Shown here: positions 52,206-60,991 of the stretch, piece by piece
Numbering within the stretch: the first letter of the stretch is position 1
How the letters are laid out: each line of letters opens with the position of its first letter
DNA from: an uncultured Lachnospiraceae bacterium
Lineage (GTDB): Bacteria; Bacillota; Clostridia; Lachnospirales; Lachnospiraceae
Assembly (NCBI GenBank): GCA_947652925.1
Contig: CANTEW010000003.1
Span: forward strand, 35,208-99,207
Direction: 5' to 3'
DNA: 64,000 nt
Notes under the pieces: model-generated
What the model saw: the letters and a program-made list of their open reading frames with translations, nothing else
The model's database searches: none
Told to the model about the DNA's origin: nothing
Position numbers and translations under genes: made by a program

Positions 52206-52252
52206 TACTCCATACGGCCAGAGATCATAGTTTGACTGGACAGCGTACTAGA
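52201..52252 (+). repeat. Short copy of the dispersed repeat element
   Basis: TCTAGTAC and GTACTAGA terminal inverted repeats 52201-52252. The first 22 bases match the left end of the element at 3125 with one difference. GAATGTGTTTCAGAAA follows, resembling the GTGTGTTTGGAAA motif at 63951. Confidence 0.75.
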
Positions 52253-52282
52253 ATGTGTTTCAGAAAAGAGGGTGATCGTATC

Positions 52283-52783
52283 ATGGAGCAGGATCGTCTG
52301 ACAGGGTTGTATGATCTGTCCGTTGCCAGGGAAAAGATCATAGGATTGCTGGACGGGGAAAAAGTAAAGAACGGACTTTTGTGTTCGATCGATCTGGATG
52401 ATTTCAGAGAAGTAAATGACACGTATGGATATACAGTGGGAGATGGATTGTTAAAGACTCTGGGCACACGGCTGTTGGATGCAGTCCGGGGTGAGGGCGT
52501 GGCCGCCAGGATCGGAGGGGATGAGTTCCTTTTGTTCCTGGGCGATGTGCCGGATAAAAAAGCGGCTTATGAGCAGGCTATGCAGCTGTACGGCGTGTGT
52601 ATGGGGGTGAGTGAGGAAGTACCGGTTTCCATGAGCATGGGGATCGCCTGTTACCCTGAGGACGGCTGTGTCTACGAAGAACTCGCTGCCCGGGCGGATG
52701 AGGCGCTGTATGTGTCCAAGCATTCAGGAAAACAGTGTTTTCTCTTTTATGAGGATCTGAAAACAGAGGCAGTTTCCGGATGA
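52283..52783 (+). CDS. Small GGDEF-domain protein (putative diguanylate cyclase)
   Basis: 166 residues, almost only a GGDEF domain: RLTGLYDLSVAREKI at the start, CSIDLDDFREVNDTYGYTVGD near 40, RIGGDEFLLFL with the intact GGDEF motif near 80-90, and SMGIACYPEDG near 125. It would synthesise cyclic-di-GMP from two GTP. There is no sensor domain or membrane segment. The start at 52283 follows GAGGGTG. It is transcribed from downstream of the repeat element, which may have moved its promoter. Confidence 0.85.
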   Translation: MEQDRLTGLYDLSVAREKIIGLLDGEKVKNGLLCSIDLDDFREVNDTYGYTVGDGLLKTLGTRLLDAVRGEGVAARIGGDEFLLFLGDVPDKKAAYEQAMQLYGVCMGVSEEVPVSMSMGIACYPEDGCVYEELAARADEALYVSKHSGKQCFLFYEDLKTEAVSG

Positions 52784-52916
52784 TCGGTGTTTAAAATAGG
52801 AGAGGGGAGGTTATCCTAATAGAATAGAGCATATGTGCGGCAGCCGTTACCTGGAGGGATGGCTGCCTGATCCATGTTAGGCGGCGCGGCAGGACGCATA
52901 ATAACTGCAAAAACTA

Positions 52917-52945
52917 TTGAAAGTGGCAGAAAAACAGGATATAAT
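52917..52945 (+). promoter_or_regulatory. Promoter of the decarboxylase/transcarboxylase operon
   Basis: TTGAAA (52917-52922), 17-base spacer, TATAAT (52940-52945), 53 bases before the first gene. Confidence 0.75.
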
Positions 52946-52997
52946 CAAGATTAATGCAAAATTGGTATTTAATAGAAGAAATTGGAGGGCTGAAAGA

Positions 52998-54437
52998 ATG
53001 AGTAATGCGGCACAAAGTTTGGCAAGTACCAGGATCCATTCCTTACTTGACGCAAACAGTTTTGTGGAGATCGGCGGCGGTGTCACGGCCAGGAATACGG
53101 ATTTCAACCTGTCTGATGCCGGGACGCCGTCGGACGGCGTGATCACCGGATACGGCCTGGTCTGCGGGCGGCTGGTCTATATATACAGCCAGGATGTATC
53201 CGTGCTGAATGGGACCGTGGGTGAGATGCATGCAAAGAAGATCGTAAGCCTCTATGACCTGGCGATGAAGACCGGGGCTCCCATCATCGGTCTTTTGGAC
53301 TGTGGAGGTATCCGTCTGCAGGAAGCGGCGGATGCGCTGAACGCACTGGGGGAGATCTACCGAGAGCAGGTCATGGCGTCCGGCGTGATCCCGCAGATCA
53401 CAGGTGTTTTTGGCCCTTGCGGGGGCGGGCTGGCCTTATTCCCGGCTCTGACAGATTTCACATTCATCGTCCAGGATGCGGGCAGACTGTTTGTCAATGC
53501 ACCAAATACCCTGGACGGCAATCACGTGACCAAATGTGATACTGCATCCGCAAAATTCCAGAGTGAGGAAACAGGCCTTGTGGACGGAGTGGGGACAGAA
53601 GGAGAGATCTTAGAAAAGATCCGGGATCTGGTCGTGCTGCTCCCCTCCAATAATGAGGATGAGCTTCCCTGTGATATAGACCAGGGAGATGATCTGAACC
53701 GGACATGTCCCGGGCTTGAGGGCTATGGGGGAGATGCACTCCATGTACTCACCCAGATCGCAGACGGACATCACTTCGTGGAGACAAGACCGGTCTATGG
53801 AAAAGATGTGGTCACCGGATTTATGAGGCTGAACGGCAATACCGTAGGATGCGTGGCGAATAGGAGCGTGATCTGCGACGGGGAGGGGAAGGTGACGGAA
53901 GACTTTGGGAGCGTACTCTCTGCCCGGGGAGCGAAGAAAGCGGCCAGGATGGTCGATTTCTGTGATGCGTTCAATATCCCGGTGCTGACCCTGACCAACG
54001 TGACTGGGTTCAAGGCGTCAAAATGTTCAGAAAAGCATATGGCAAGAGAAGTGGGGCGCCTTACCTATGCGTTTGCCAATGCTACTGTGCCGAAAGTAAA
54101 TGTGATCGTGGGAAAAGCATATGGCAGCGCTTATGTGGCCATGAACAGCAAGTCCATCGGCGCGGATATGGTCTACGCCTGGTCGATCGCGGAAGTGGGT
54201 ACGATGGAAGCGTCCATGGCGGCGAAGATCATGTATCCGCAAGCCGACGCAGATACATGGAAAGTGAAGACCGTAGAATACCAGGCGCTGCAGTCTAACG
54301 TACTCTCGGCGGCCAGGCGGGGATATGTGGATCTGATCATCGAACCCCAGGATACGAGAAAACATGTGATCGGGGCTTTTGAGATGCTCTTTACAAAACG
54401 CGAGAGCCGTCCCGACAAGAAACATGGCACAGTCTGA
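52998..54437 (+). CDS. Acyl-CoA carboxyltransferase subunit (MmdA / transcarboxylase 12S-like)
   Basis: 479 residues from MSNAAQSLASTRIHSLLD. Crotonase-type carboxyltransferase with two oxyanion-hole halves: ITGVFGPCGGGLALFPALTDF near 134 and KVNVIVGKAYGSAYVAMNSKSIGADM near 364. It transfers CO2 between biotin on the carrier and an acyl-CoA such as propionyl-, methylmalonyl-, malonyl- or glutaconyl-CoA. The substrate is undetermined. It lies first in an operon with a biotin carrier, membrane subunits and a 5S/OadA-like carboxyltransferase. The start follows GGAGGG; a frame reaching back to 52917 would begin inside the -35. Confidence 0.9.
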   Translation: MSNAAQSLASTRIHSLLDANSFVEIGGGVTARNTDFNLSDAGTPSDGVITGYGLVCGRLVYIYSQDVSVLNGTVGEMHAKKIVSLYDLAMKTGAPIIGLLDCGGIRLQEAADALNALGEIYREQVMASGVIPQITGVFGPCGGGLALFPALTDFTFIVQDAGRLFVNAPNTLDGNHVTKCDTASAKFQSEETGLVDGVGTEGEILEKIRDLVVLLPSNNEDELPCDIDQGDDLNRTCPGLEGYGGDALHVLTQIADGHHFVETRPVYGKDVVTGFMRLNGNTVGCVANRSVICDGEGKVTEDFGSVLSARGAKKAARMVDFCDAFNIPVLTLTNVTGFKASKCSEKHMAREVGRLTYAFANATVPKVNVIVGKAYGSAYVAMNSKSIGADMVYAWSIAEVGTMEASMAAKIMYPQADADTWKVKTVEYQALQSNVLSAARRGYVDLIIEPQDTRKHVIGAFEMLFTKRESRPDKKHGTV

Positions 54438-54452
54438 GCATGGAGGGCGATC

Positions 54453-55205
54453 ATGAGGCATATAAAGGAAATGTTAAAAAAGAGTCGTCAAACGGTCCTG
54501 GTGCTGCTGGCTGTCCTGATGGTGACCGGATCGCTGGCTGTCCCGGTGGCAGCTTCCGGGGACAGCGGTATAGATGAAAATATGCGGGCGACGCTGATCA
54601 ACACGGCGGAGAGCCTTTCGCAGGCGATCGTGGAGCTGGGACAGGAAGAGATCGATGCCTACAAAGAGTCAGGGGATGAGTTTACCGTGACCACGATGGA
54701 GGCATGGGAGGACAGCAGGGATGAACTGGGCACGTTCAAGACTCTGGGGCAGTCAGAGGTGGAGGAGACCTCCAGCGGCTATTCGGTGCGCATCCCGGTG
54801 GAGTTTTCAGAGCGGGACGCGGAGTTTCTGTATCTGTATGATCAGACAGGTACGCCCACGTCTTTCAGCATCGACGTGCAGTATCCTATGCAGGTGCTCC
54901 TGCAGAGAGCTGGACTGAATACGCTCATGGGGCTGGGGATCGTGTTTGCCATGCTGATCTTCCTGACCTTTGTCATCTCATTATTCCGTTTTATCGGGAA
55001 AACAGAGGAAAAACCCCAGCTGGAGGTTGAAGATCTTCCCCTGCCAGTGCAGGTGCAGGCTCCGGTACATCAGGAGCCTGCACAGGATGACCGGGAGCTG
55101 GTCGCTGTGATCGCGGCTGCGATCGCTGCGTATGAAGGGACTTCCACAGATAGTTTTGTCGTGCGTTCTATCCGCAAGGCAGAACGCAGGAAGAGACGTT
55201 GGTAG
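54453..55205 (+). CDS. OadG-like gamma subunit with extracytoplasmic N-terminal domain
   Basis: 250 residues. A signal/anchor segment (about 12-34) is followed by about 120 residues of extracytoplasmic sequence (ENMRATLINTAESLSQAIVE, YSVRIPVEFSERDAEFLYLY), a transmembrane segment (MGLGIVFAMLIFLTFVISLF near 163) and a Pro/Glu-rich region that ends in HQEPAQDDRELVAVIAAAIA, the OadG conserved tail. OadG normally is only about 80-90 residues. It anchors the complex and assists zinc and subunit assembly. It overlaps nothing but is 15 bases after the previous gene. Confidence 0.85.
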   Translation: MRHIKEMLKKSRQTVLVLLAVLMVTGSLAVPVAASGDSGIDENMRATLINTAESLSQAIVELGQEEIDAYKESGDEFTVTTMEAWEDSRDELGTFKTLGQSEVEETSSGYSVRIPVEFSERDAEFLYLYDQTGTPTSFSIDVQYPMQVLLQRAGLNTLMGLGIVFAMLIFLTFVISLFRFIGKTEEKPQLEVEDLPLPVQVQAPVHQEPAQDDRELVAVIAAAIAAYEGTSTDSFVVRSIRKAERRKRRW

Positions 55206-55228
55206 ATCATAAGATTAGGAGGAAAAAG

Positions 55229-55579
55229 ATGAAAAATTATACGATCACGGTAAATGGGACAGCGTACGATGTAGTAGTGGAAGAGAAGGAAGGCGGCGCG
55301 GCGCCGGCCGTCCAGAAGACCGTAGAAAAAGCGGCGCCGGGACCGCGGGCGCAGGGGGGTGCCGGGGCGGTAAAAGTGACGGCGTCTGTGCCGGGCAAAG
55401 TCTTTAAAGTAGAAGTCAAGACAGGGCAGGCAGTGAAAGCCGGGGATACCATTGTGATCCTGGAATCCATGAAGATGGAGATCCCGGTGGTGGCGCCCCA
55501 GGACGGCACAGTGTCCAGTATTGATGTATCGATCGGAGACTCAGTGGAAAATGGAGATACTTTAGCATCCATGGATTAG
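55229..55579 (+). CDS. Biotin carboxyl carrier subunit
   Basis: 116 residues from [20 protein letters not shown]. An Ala/Gly/Pro-rich linker leads to a biotinyl domain with [12 protein letters not shown] and the biotin lysine at about residue 82. This carrier moves CO2 between carboxyltransferase and OadB. There is one carrier for both carboxyltransferases in the operon. The start follows TTAGGAGG, while an earlier start would read through the OadG end. Confidence 0.95.
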   Translation: MKNYTITVNGTAYDVVVEEKEGGAAPAVQKTVEKAAPGPRAQGGAGAVKVTASVPGKVFKVEVKTGQAVKAGDTIVILESMKMEIPVVAPQDGTVSSIDVSIGDSVENGDTLASMD

Positions 55580-55595
55580 AATGGGAGGTAGTCAA

Positions 55596-56744
55596 ATGTC
55601 TTATGTTACAGAAACTTTGTCTAACCTGCTAGAACAGACCGCATTTTTTGACTTGTCAGTGGGAAATTATTTTATGATCCTGGTGGCTCTGGGGCTCCTT
55701 TACCTGGCTATCAGGCATGAGTTTGAGCCGTTGCTGCTGGTCCCCATCGCTTTCGGCATGCTCCTGGTCAATATCTATCCGGATATCATGCTGAGGGTGG
55801 AGGAGTCTTCCAATGGGGTGGGCGGTCTGCTGCATTATTTTTACCTCCTGGATGAGTGGAGCGTCCTTCCGTCCCTGATCTTTTTAGGGGTAGGAGCGAT
55901 GACGGATTTTGGGCCGCTGATCGCCAACCCGAAGAGTTTTCTCCTGGGAGCAGCCGCCCAATTCGGTATCTACATTGCTTATTTTCTTGCGATCTTCATG
56001 GGATTTAACGGGGCTGCAGCGGCAGCGATCTCTATCATCGGCGGTGCGGACGGGCCTACCTCGATCTTCCTGGCGGGTAAGCTGAGACAGGGGGCGCTGA
56101 TGGGGCCGATCGCGGTGGCGGCGTATTCCTATATGTCCCTGGTACCGATCATCCAGCCGCCGATCATGAAGCTGCTCACGACAGAAGAGGAACGGAAGAT
56201 CAAGATGGAACAGCTCCGTCCCGTGTCAAAACTTGAGAAGATCTTATTCCCCATAGTGATCACAGTGGTCGTCTGCCTGATCCTGCCCACAACGGCGCCT
56301 CTGGTGGGTATGCTGATGCTGGGGAACCTCTTTAGGGAATCAGGCGTTGTGGGACAGCTGACGGAGACGGCGTCCAACGCCCTGATGTATATCGTGGTGA
56401 TCTTGCTGGGGACTTCCGTGGGAGCGTCCACCAGTGCGGAAAATTTCCTGCACCTGGATACACTGAAGATCGTGCTGCTGGGTCTGGTGGCTTTTGCCTG
56501 CGGGACTGCTGCAGGGGTCCTCTTCGGGAAGATCATGTGTAAAGTCACAAAAGGTAAGGTAAATCCGTTGATCGGCTCGGCGGGCGTGTCCGCAGTGCCC
56601 ATGGCGGCGCGTGTTTCCCAGAAAGTGGGGGCGCAGGCCGATCCTACCAATTTCCTGTTGATGCATGCGATGGGCCCCAATGTGGCGGGGGTGATCGGGA
56701 CAGCGGTGGCGGCAGGTACATTTATGGCTATTTTTGGCGTGTAG
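55596..56744 (+). CDS. oadB: Sodium-translocating decarboxylase beta subunit (OadB-like)
   Basis: 382 residues with about 9-11 hydrophobic segments. The hallmark [17 protein letters not shown] near 148 contains the conserved Asp needed for Na+ transport, and [19 protein letters not shown] near 326 is a second signature. It decarboxylates carboxybiotin and uses the energy to export Na+. The start at 55596 follows GGGAGG; an in-frame ATG five codons earlier is less well spaced. Confidence 0.96.
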   Translation: MSYVTETLSNLLEQTAFFDLSVGNYFMILVALGLLYLAIRHEFEPLLLVPIAFGMLLVNIYPDIMLRVEESSNGVGGLLHYFYLLDEWSVLPSLIFLGVGAMTDFGPLIANPKSFLLGAAAQFGIYIAYFLAIFMGFNGAAAAAISIIGGADGPTSIFLAGKLRQGALMGPIAVAAYSYMSLVPIIQPPIMKLLTTEEERKIKMEQLRPVSKLEKILFPIVITVVVCLILPTTAPLVGMLMLGNLFRESGVVGQLTETASNALMYIVVILLGTSVGASTSAENFLHLDTLKIVLLGLVAFACGTAAGVLFGKIMCKVTKGKVNPLIGSAGVSAVPMAARVSQKVGAQADPTNFLLMHAMGPNVAGVIGTAVAAGTFMAIFGV

Positions 56745-56757
56745 GAGGTAGAGATAT

Positions 56758-58182
56758 ATGGCAGAGAATCAGAAAAGTAATGAGAAGAAACCCATCAAGA
56801 TCACAGAGACGATCCTGCGTGACGCTCATCAATCCCTGATCGCCACAAGGATGACCACAGAACAGATGCTGCCGATCGTGGAGAAGATGGACCAGGTGGG
56901 ATACCATTCTGTGGAGTGCTGGGGCGGCGCGACTTTTGATGCGTCCCTGCGGTTTTTGAAAGAGGATCCCTGGGACAGACTGCGAAAGTTCCGGGACGGA
57001 TTCAAGAACACGAAACTCCAGATGCTGTTCAGGGGGCAGAACATCCTGGGATACCGCCCCTATGCAGACGACGTGGTGGAATATTTTGTCCAGAAGTCAT
57101 TGGCCAACGGTATCGATATCATCCGTATCTTCGACTGCTTAAATGATCTGCGGAATCTGCAGACAGCAGTGACGGCAGCCAATAAGGAAAAAGGCCATGC
57201 ACAGGTGGCTCTGTCCTATACATTAGGAGACGCCTATACCATAGAGTACTGGACGGATATCGCCAAGAAGATCGAGGATATGGGGGCAAATTCCATCTGC
57301 ATCAAGGACATGGCGGGCCTTTTGCTGCCCTATCAGGCAACAGAACTGATCGGAGCCCTTAAAAGCGCGGTGGATCTGCCTGTCCAGCTCCACACCCATT
57401 ATACATCCGGTGTGGCGTCCATGACTTATATGAAAGCTGTGGAGGCCGGGGTGGACGTGATCGACACGGCCATGTCGCCCTTTGCGCTGGGCACCTCCCA
57501 GCCGGCTACGGAAGTGATGGTGGAGACCTTTAAGGGGACGCCCTATGACACAGGCTTCGACCAGGATCTCCTGGCCCAGATCGCCGATCATTTCCGTCCG
57601 ATCCGTGATGAGGCGCTGGAGAGCGGGCTCTTAAATCCAAAGAATATGGGCGTCAATATCAAGACTTTATTGTACCAGGTGCCGGGAGGGATGCTCTCGA
57701 ATCTGACCTCTCAGTTAAAGGAGCAGCACGCGGAAGACAAATATTACGAAGTGCTGGAAGAAGTACCCCGTGTGCGCAAAGACCTGGGCGAATGCCCGCT
57801 CGTCACCCCCTCGTCCCAGATCGTGGGCACACAGGCCGTGTTCAATGTGATCACGGGCGAGCGTTACAAGATGGTGACGAAAGAGACGAAGGATGTGTTG
57901 AGCGGAAAATACGGCCAGACCGTCAAACCATTCGACCCCGAAGTACAGAAAAAATGTATCGGGGACACAGAACCCATCACCTGCAGATATGCGGATCTGA
58001 TCCCTGCGGAGCTGGAGACTCTGGAAAAAGAGATCGAGGCCTATAAAGAGCAGGATGAGGATGTATTGACATATGCGCTGTTCCCCCAGGTGGCGAAAGA
58101 ATTTTTCCAGTACAGGGAAGCCCAGAAAAAAAAGATAGACGCGTCTGTGGCTGACCCAGAGAATGGGGCGTATCCGGTATAG
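56758..58182 (+). CDS. oadA: Oxaloacetate/pyruvate carboxyltransferase (OadA / 5S-like subunit)
   Basis: 474 residues. HMGL/PYC-like carboxyltransferase. The metal/substrate ligands match transcarboxylase 5S: D22 (LRDAHQS), K183 (CIKDMAG), H212 and H214 (LHTHYT). It transfers CO2 between oxaloacetate and biotin to give pyruvate. There is no fused biotin domain, consistent with the separate carrier. The start follows GGAGGT. The next gene begins two bases after its stop, so the following flavoprotein can be cotranscribed. Confidence 0.93.
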   Translation: MAENQKSNEKKPIKITETILRDAHQSLIATRMTTEQMLPIVEKMDQVGYHSVECWGGATFDASLRFLKEDPWDRLRKFRDGFKNTKLQMLFRGQNILGYRPYADDVVEYFVQKSLANGIDIIRIFDCLNDLRNLQTAVTAANKEKGHAQVALSYTLGDAYTIEYWTDIAKKIEDMGANSICIKDMAGLLLPYQATELIGALKSAVDLPVQLHTHYTSGVASMTYMKAVEAGVDVIDTAMSPFALGTSQPATEVMVETFKGTPYDTGFDQDLLAQIADHFRPIRDEALESGLLNPKNMGVNIKTLLYQVPGGMLSNLTSQLKEQHAEDKYYEVLEEVPRVRKDLGECPLVTPSSQIVGTQAVFNVITGERYKMVTKETKDVLSGKYGQTVKPFDPEVQKKCIGDTEPITCRYADLIPAELETLEKEIEAYKEQDEDVLTYALFPQVAKEFFQYREAQKKKIDASVADPENGAYPV

Positions 58183-58184
58183 AC

Positions 58185-59426
58185 ATGGCAGGAGAAAAAG
58201 TATTGGTGGTCGGCGGCGGCGCGGCAGGGATGCTGGCATCTATCCTCCTTGCCCAGCGGGGCTGCTCGGTCCATGTATTTGAACAGAATGAGAGATTAGG
58301 AAAGAAATTATTCATCACGGGAAAAGGACGCTGCAATGTGACAAATGCCTGTGACACGGTGGAAGACCTGTTAAGGGCGGTGGTATCCAATCCCAAATTT
58401 CTTTACAGCGCTTTTTATCAATGTTCCAATCACCAGATCATGGAGTTTTTTGAGAGCCTGGGCGTTCCCCTGAAAGTGGAGAGGGGCGGCCGGGTGTTCC
58501 CCAAGTCGGACAAGTCTTCGGATGTGATCCGCGCCCTGGAACAGAGGATGAAAAAACTGCGCGTAAATGTACATCTGCAGACACGGGTGAGAGGACTTGT
58601 CCTCTCCGGCGGGGAAAAGCCGGGGATAAAGGGGATACGCCTTATGAACGGCACTGTGGTGGAAGGCGCAAGGGTGCTGGTGGCTACGGGAGGACGCTCC
58701 TATCCCACCACCGGGGCAAACGGGAGCGGTCACTTATTTGCAAAAGAGACAGGGCATGAAGTGGTCCCCCCGATCCCGTCCCTGGCGCCCCTCTTGGTAC
58801 GGGAAGAATACGTGCGCCGTCTCGCCGGCCTGTCTCTCCGGAATATCCGCTTTTCCGTGTGGGAGGGGAAGAAATGCTTATATGAGGAATTTGGCGAACT
58901 CTTATTTACGCATCATGGTATCAGCGGCCCGGTGGTGCTGTCGACCAGCGCGGTGATCGGCCGGCGGCTGCACGAGGGGCGGGCAAAAGGGCTGATCGAC
59001 CTGAAACCCGCCCTGTCAGAGGAACAGCTGGATGCCCGCATCCTGCGGGAGTTTGACAAGAATCCGAATAAGAGGCTGAAGAATGTGGCCGCCAGCCTCT
59101 ATCCGGCGTCTCTGATCCCTGTGATCCTCCAGCTGAGTGGGATCTCGCCGGACCGCCCCGTCCATACAGTCAGCAGGGAGGAGCGCAGGATGCTGCTGGG
59201 ACTCACGAAAGCTCTCCCACTGACGATCGAAGGGGTGGCAGGGTTTCGGGAGGCGATCATCACCAAAGGCGGCGTATCCGTCCGGGAGATCGATCCGTCC
59301 ACCATGGAGTCCAGATCAGTCCCCGGTCTTTATTTCATCGGGGAAGTGCTGGATCTGGATGCGCTGACAGGAGGGTATAACCTGCAGATCGCCTGGTCAA
59401 CAGCCTGGGCGGCGGCAAATGCATGA
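58185..59426 (+). CDS. HI0933/BaiN-family NAD(P)/FAD-dependent flavoprotein
   Basis: 413 residues. VVGGGAAGMLASILLAQRG near 8 is the FAD-binding motif and GKGRCNVTNAC near 46 the family signature. VATGGRSYPTTGANGSG near 166 is the HI0933-like region, and YFIGEVLDLDALTGGYNLQIA near 383 the C-terminal FAD contact. The family includes BaiN, which reduces bile-acid intermediates in Clostridium scindens, but most members have unknown function, and no other bai gene is nearby. It lies upstream of cmk in the common clostridial order. Confidence 0.88.
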   Translation: MAGEKVLVVGGGAAGMLASILLAQRGCSVHVFEQNERLGKKLFITGKGRCNVTNACDTVEDLLRAVVSNPKFLYSAFYQCSNHQIMEFFESLGVPLKVERGGRVFPKSDKSSDVIRALEQRMKKLRVNVHLQTRVRGLVLSGGEKPGIKGIRLMNGTVVEGARVLVATGGRSYPTTGANGSGHLFAKETGHEVVPPIPSLAPLLVREEYVRRLAGLSLRNIRFSVWEGKKCLYEEFGELLFTHHGISGPVVLSTSAVIGRRLHEGRAKGLIDLKPALSEEQLDARILREFDKNPNKRLKNVAASLYPASLIPVILQLSGISPDRPVHTVSREERRMLLGLTKALPLTIEGVAGFREAIITKGGVSVREIDPSTMESRSVPGLYFIGEVLDLDALTGGYNLQIAWSTAWAAANA

Positions 59427-59453
59427 AGAGAAGGAAGGGAGGGAGTATGAGCC

Positions 59454-60125
59454 ATGACGAAGAATATAGCCATTGACGGGCCGGCTGGGGCCGGAAAGAG
59501 TACGGTAGCCAGGAAAGTGGCTCAAAAGCTATCGTTTATCTATGTGGATACAGGAGCCATGTACCGGGCTATGGCCCTCTATCTGCTCCGTCAGAAGATC
59601 GCGGCAGAGGATACAGCCGGGATCGAGGACGCTTGTAAAGCGGCTGATATCACCATCGTCCATCAGGACGGGGAGCAGCAGGTCCTGCTGGACGGGGAAG
59701 ACGTCACAGCTTTTTTGCGGACAGAGGAAGTGGGCAACATGGCCTCTGTCAGTTCGGCGAACGGGGAGGTGCGCAGGAAACTGGTAGCCCTGCAGCAAAA
59801 GCTGGCAGGGGAGACCGATGTGGTCATGGACGGCCGGGACATCGGGACAGAAGTCCTGCCCGACGCGGGGGTGAAGATCTACCTGACAGCGTCCGTCCAC
59901 ACCCGGGCCGTGCGCAGATACCAGGAACTTAGAGAAAAGGGAGAAAAAGTTTTTCTGGAAAAAATAGAAAATGATATCCAAAAACGGGATGAACAGGATA
60001 AAAACCGGGAAAACTCTCCTTTAAGACAGGCAGAAGACGCCGTGCTGGTAGATTCCTCAGAGATGACAGTGGATCAGGTGGTGGAGAAGATCCTCACGAT
60101 CTATAGAGAAAGGGAGACTGCCTGA
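59454..60125 (+). CDS. cmk: Cytidylate kinase
   Basis: 223 residues. P-loop IDGPAGAGKSTVARKVA near 6-22, the YVDTGAMYRA substrate motif near 31-40, DGRDIGTEVLP near 124-134 and the LID region RDEQDKNRENSPLR near 181-194. It phosphorylates CMP and dCMP. The order cmk-ispH-rpsA is widespread in Clostridia. The ribosome-binding site is GGAGGGA; the spacing is a little long. Confidence 0.97.
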   Translation: MTKNIAIDGPAGAGKSTVARKVAQKLSFIYVDTGAMYRAMALYLLRQKIAAEDTAGIEDACKAADITIVHQDGEQQVLLDGEDVTAFLRTEEVGNMASVSSANGEVRRKLVALQQKLAGETDVVMDGRDIGTEVLPDAGVKIYLTASVHTRAVRRYQELREKGEKVFLEKIENDIQKRDEQDKNRENSPLRQAEDAVLVDSSEMTVDQVVEKILTIYRERETA

Positions 60126-60127
60126 CC

Positions 60128-60991
60128 ATGGAAGTGAGAGTTGCCGGGACCGCAGGCTTCTGCTTCGGGGTAAAGAGGGCGGTGGATAAAGTCTACCAGC
60201 TGGCAAGAGAGACATCCCAGCCGATCTATACGTTAGGTCCGGTCATCCATAATGAGACGGTGGTGGAGGATCTGAAGAAAAAAGGCGTCCGTATCTTATC
60301 TGGCTGTGAGGAGCTGGAGGAGATAGAAAGAGGGATCGTGGTGATCCGCTCCCATGGGGTGGGCAGAGAGGTATATGAAAAGATAGCGGCCCGGGGGCTG
60401 GAATGCGTAGATGTGACCTGTCCGTTTGTACTGAAGATCCATCGGATCGTGGAGAGAGAGAGCAGCCAGGGGAGGGAGATCCTCATATTCGGCGACGAGA
60501 GCCATCCGGAGGTACAAGGCATCTGCGGGTGGTGCCGCAGAGGGGCCGCCGTGGTGTCGGACAGGGGTGGATTAGAGGATTTTATGGTAAGATCGCACGA
60601 AAAAATCTGCGTAGTTTCCCAAACGACATTTAATTACAACAAATTTAAAGATTTGGTTGAAATCTTGGGCGAAAAGAGTTATGATAGTATTATTCTAAAT
60701 ACGATCTGCGATGCTACTGAGAAGCGGCAGAGGGAGGCGCAGGCCATAGCCGGTGATGCAGACACGATGCTGGTCATTGGCGGCAGGCAGAGTTCCAATA
60801 CCCAGAAACTATATGAGATATGCAAAAAAGAATGTAAAAATACTTACTATATACAGACACTTATTGACTTGGATTCTGAAATGTTTCGATCCAGTAGTTG
60901 CGTAGGTATTACAGCTGGGGCGTCTACCCCGAACAAAATTATTGAGGAGGTCCATAAACATGTCAGAAAACATGTCAGAACAGAGCTTTGA
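60128..60991 (+). CDS. ispH: 4-hydroxy-3-methylbut-2-enyl diphosphate reductase
   Basis: 287 residues. The last step of the MEP isoprenoid pathway, with a 3Fe/4Fe-4S cluster held by C12 (AGFCFGVKRAVD), C97 (DVTCPFV) and C195 (NTICDATEKRQ). Catalytic His residues in IHNETV near 41 and ESHPEVQG near 125, and the C-terminal GITAGASTPNKIIEEV signature, are present. A local region around 60600-60720 is more AT-rich than the rest of the gene. It overlaps the rpsA start by 32 bases. Confidence 0.96.
   Translation: MEVRVAGTAGFCFGVKRAVDKVYQLARETSQPIYTLGPVIHNETVVEDLKKKGVRILSGCEELEEIERGIVVIRSHGVGREVYEKIAARGLECVDVTCPFVLKIHRIVERESSQGREILIFGDESHPEVQGICGWCRRGAAVVSDRGGLEDFMVRSHEKICVVSQTTFNYNKFKDLVEILGEKSYDSIILNTICDATEKRQREAQAIAGDADTMLVIGGRQSSNTQKLYEICKKECKNTYYIQTLIDLDSEMFRSSSCVGITAGASTPNKIIEEVHKHVRKHVRTEL

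Noticed and set aside
51806-52783. Long frame joining part of the Dac gene to the GGDEF protein
   Set aside because: The portion before 52283 is an out-of-frame shadow of the carboxypeptidase; only the GGDEF section has family motifs and its own ribosome-binding site.
58185-59426. Calling the flavoprotein BaiN and inferring bile-acid dehydroxylation
   Set aside because: HI0933-family proteins are widespread and the bai operon is absent; the position before cmk suggests an ordinary chromosomal locus.
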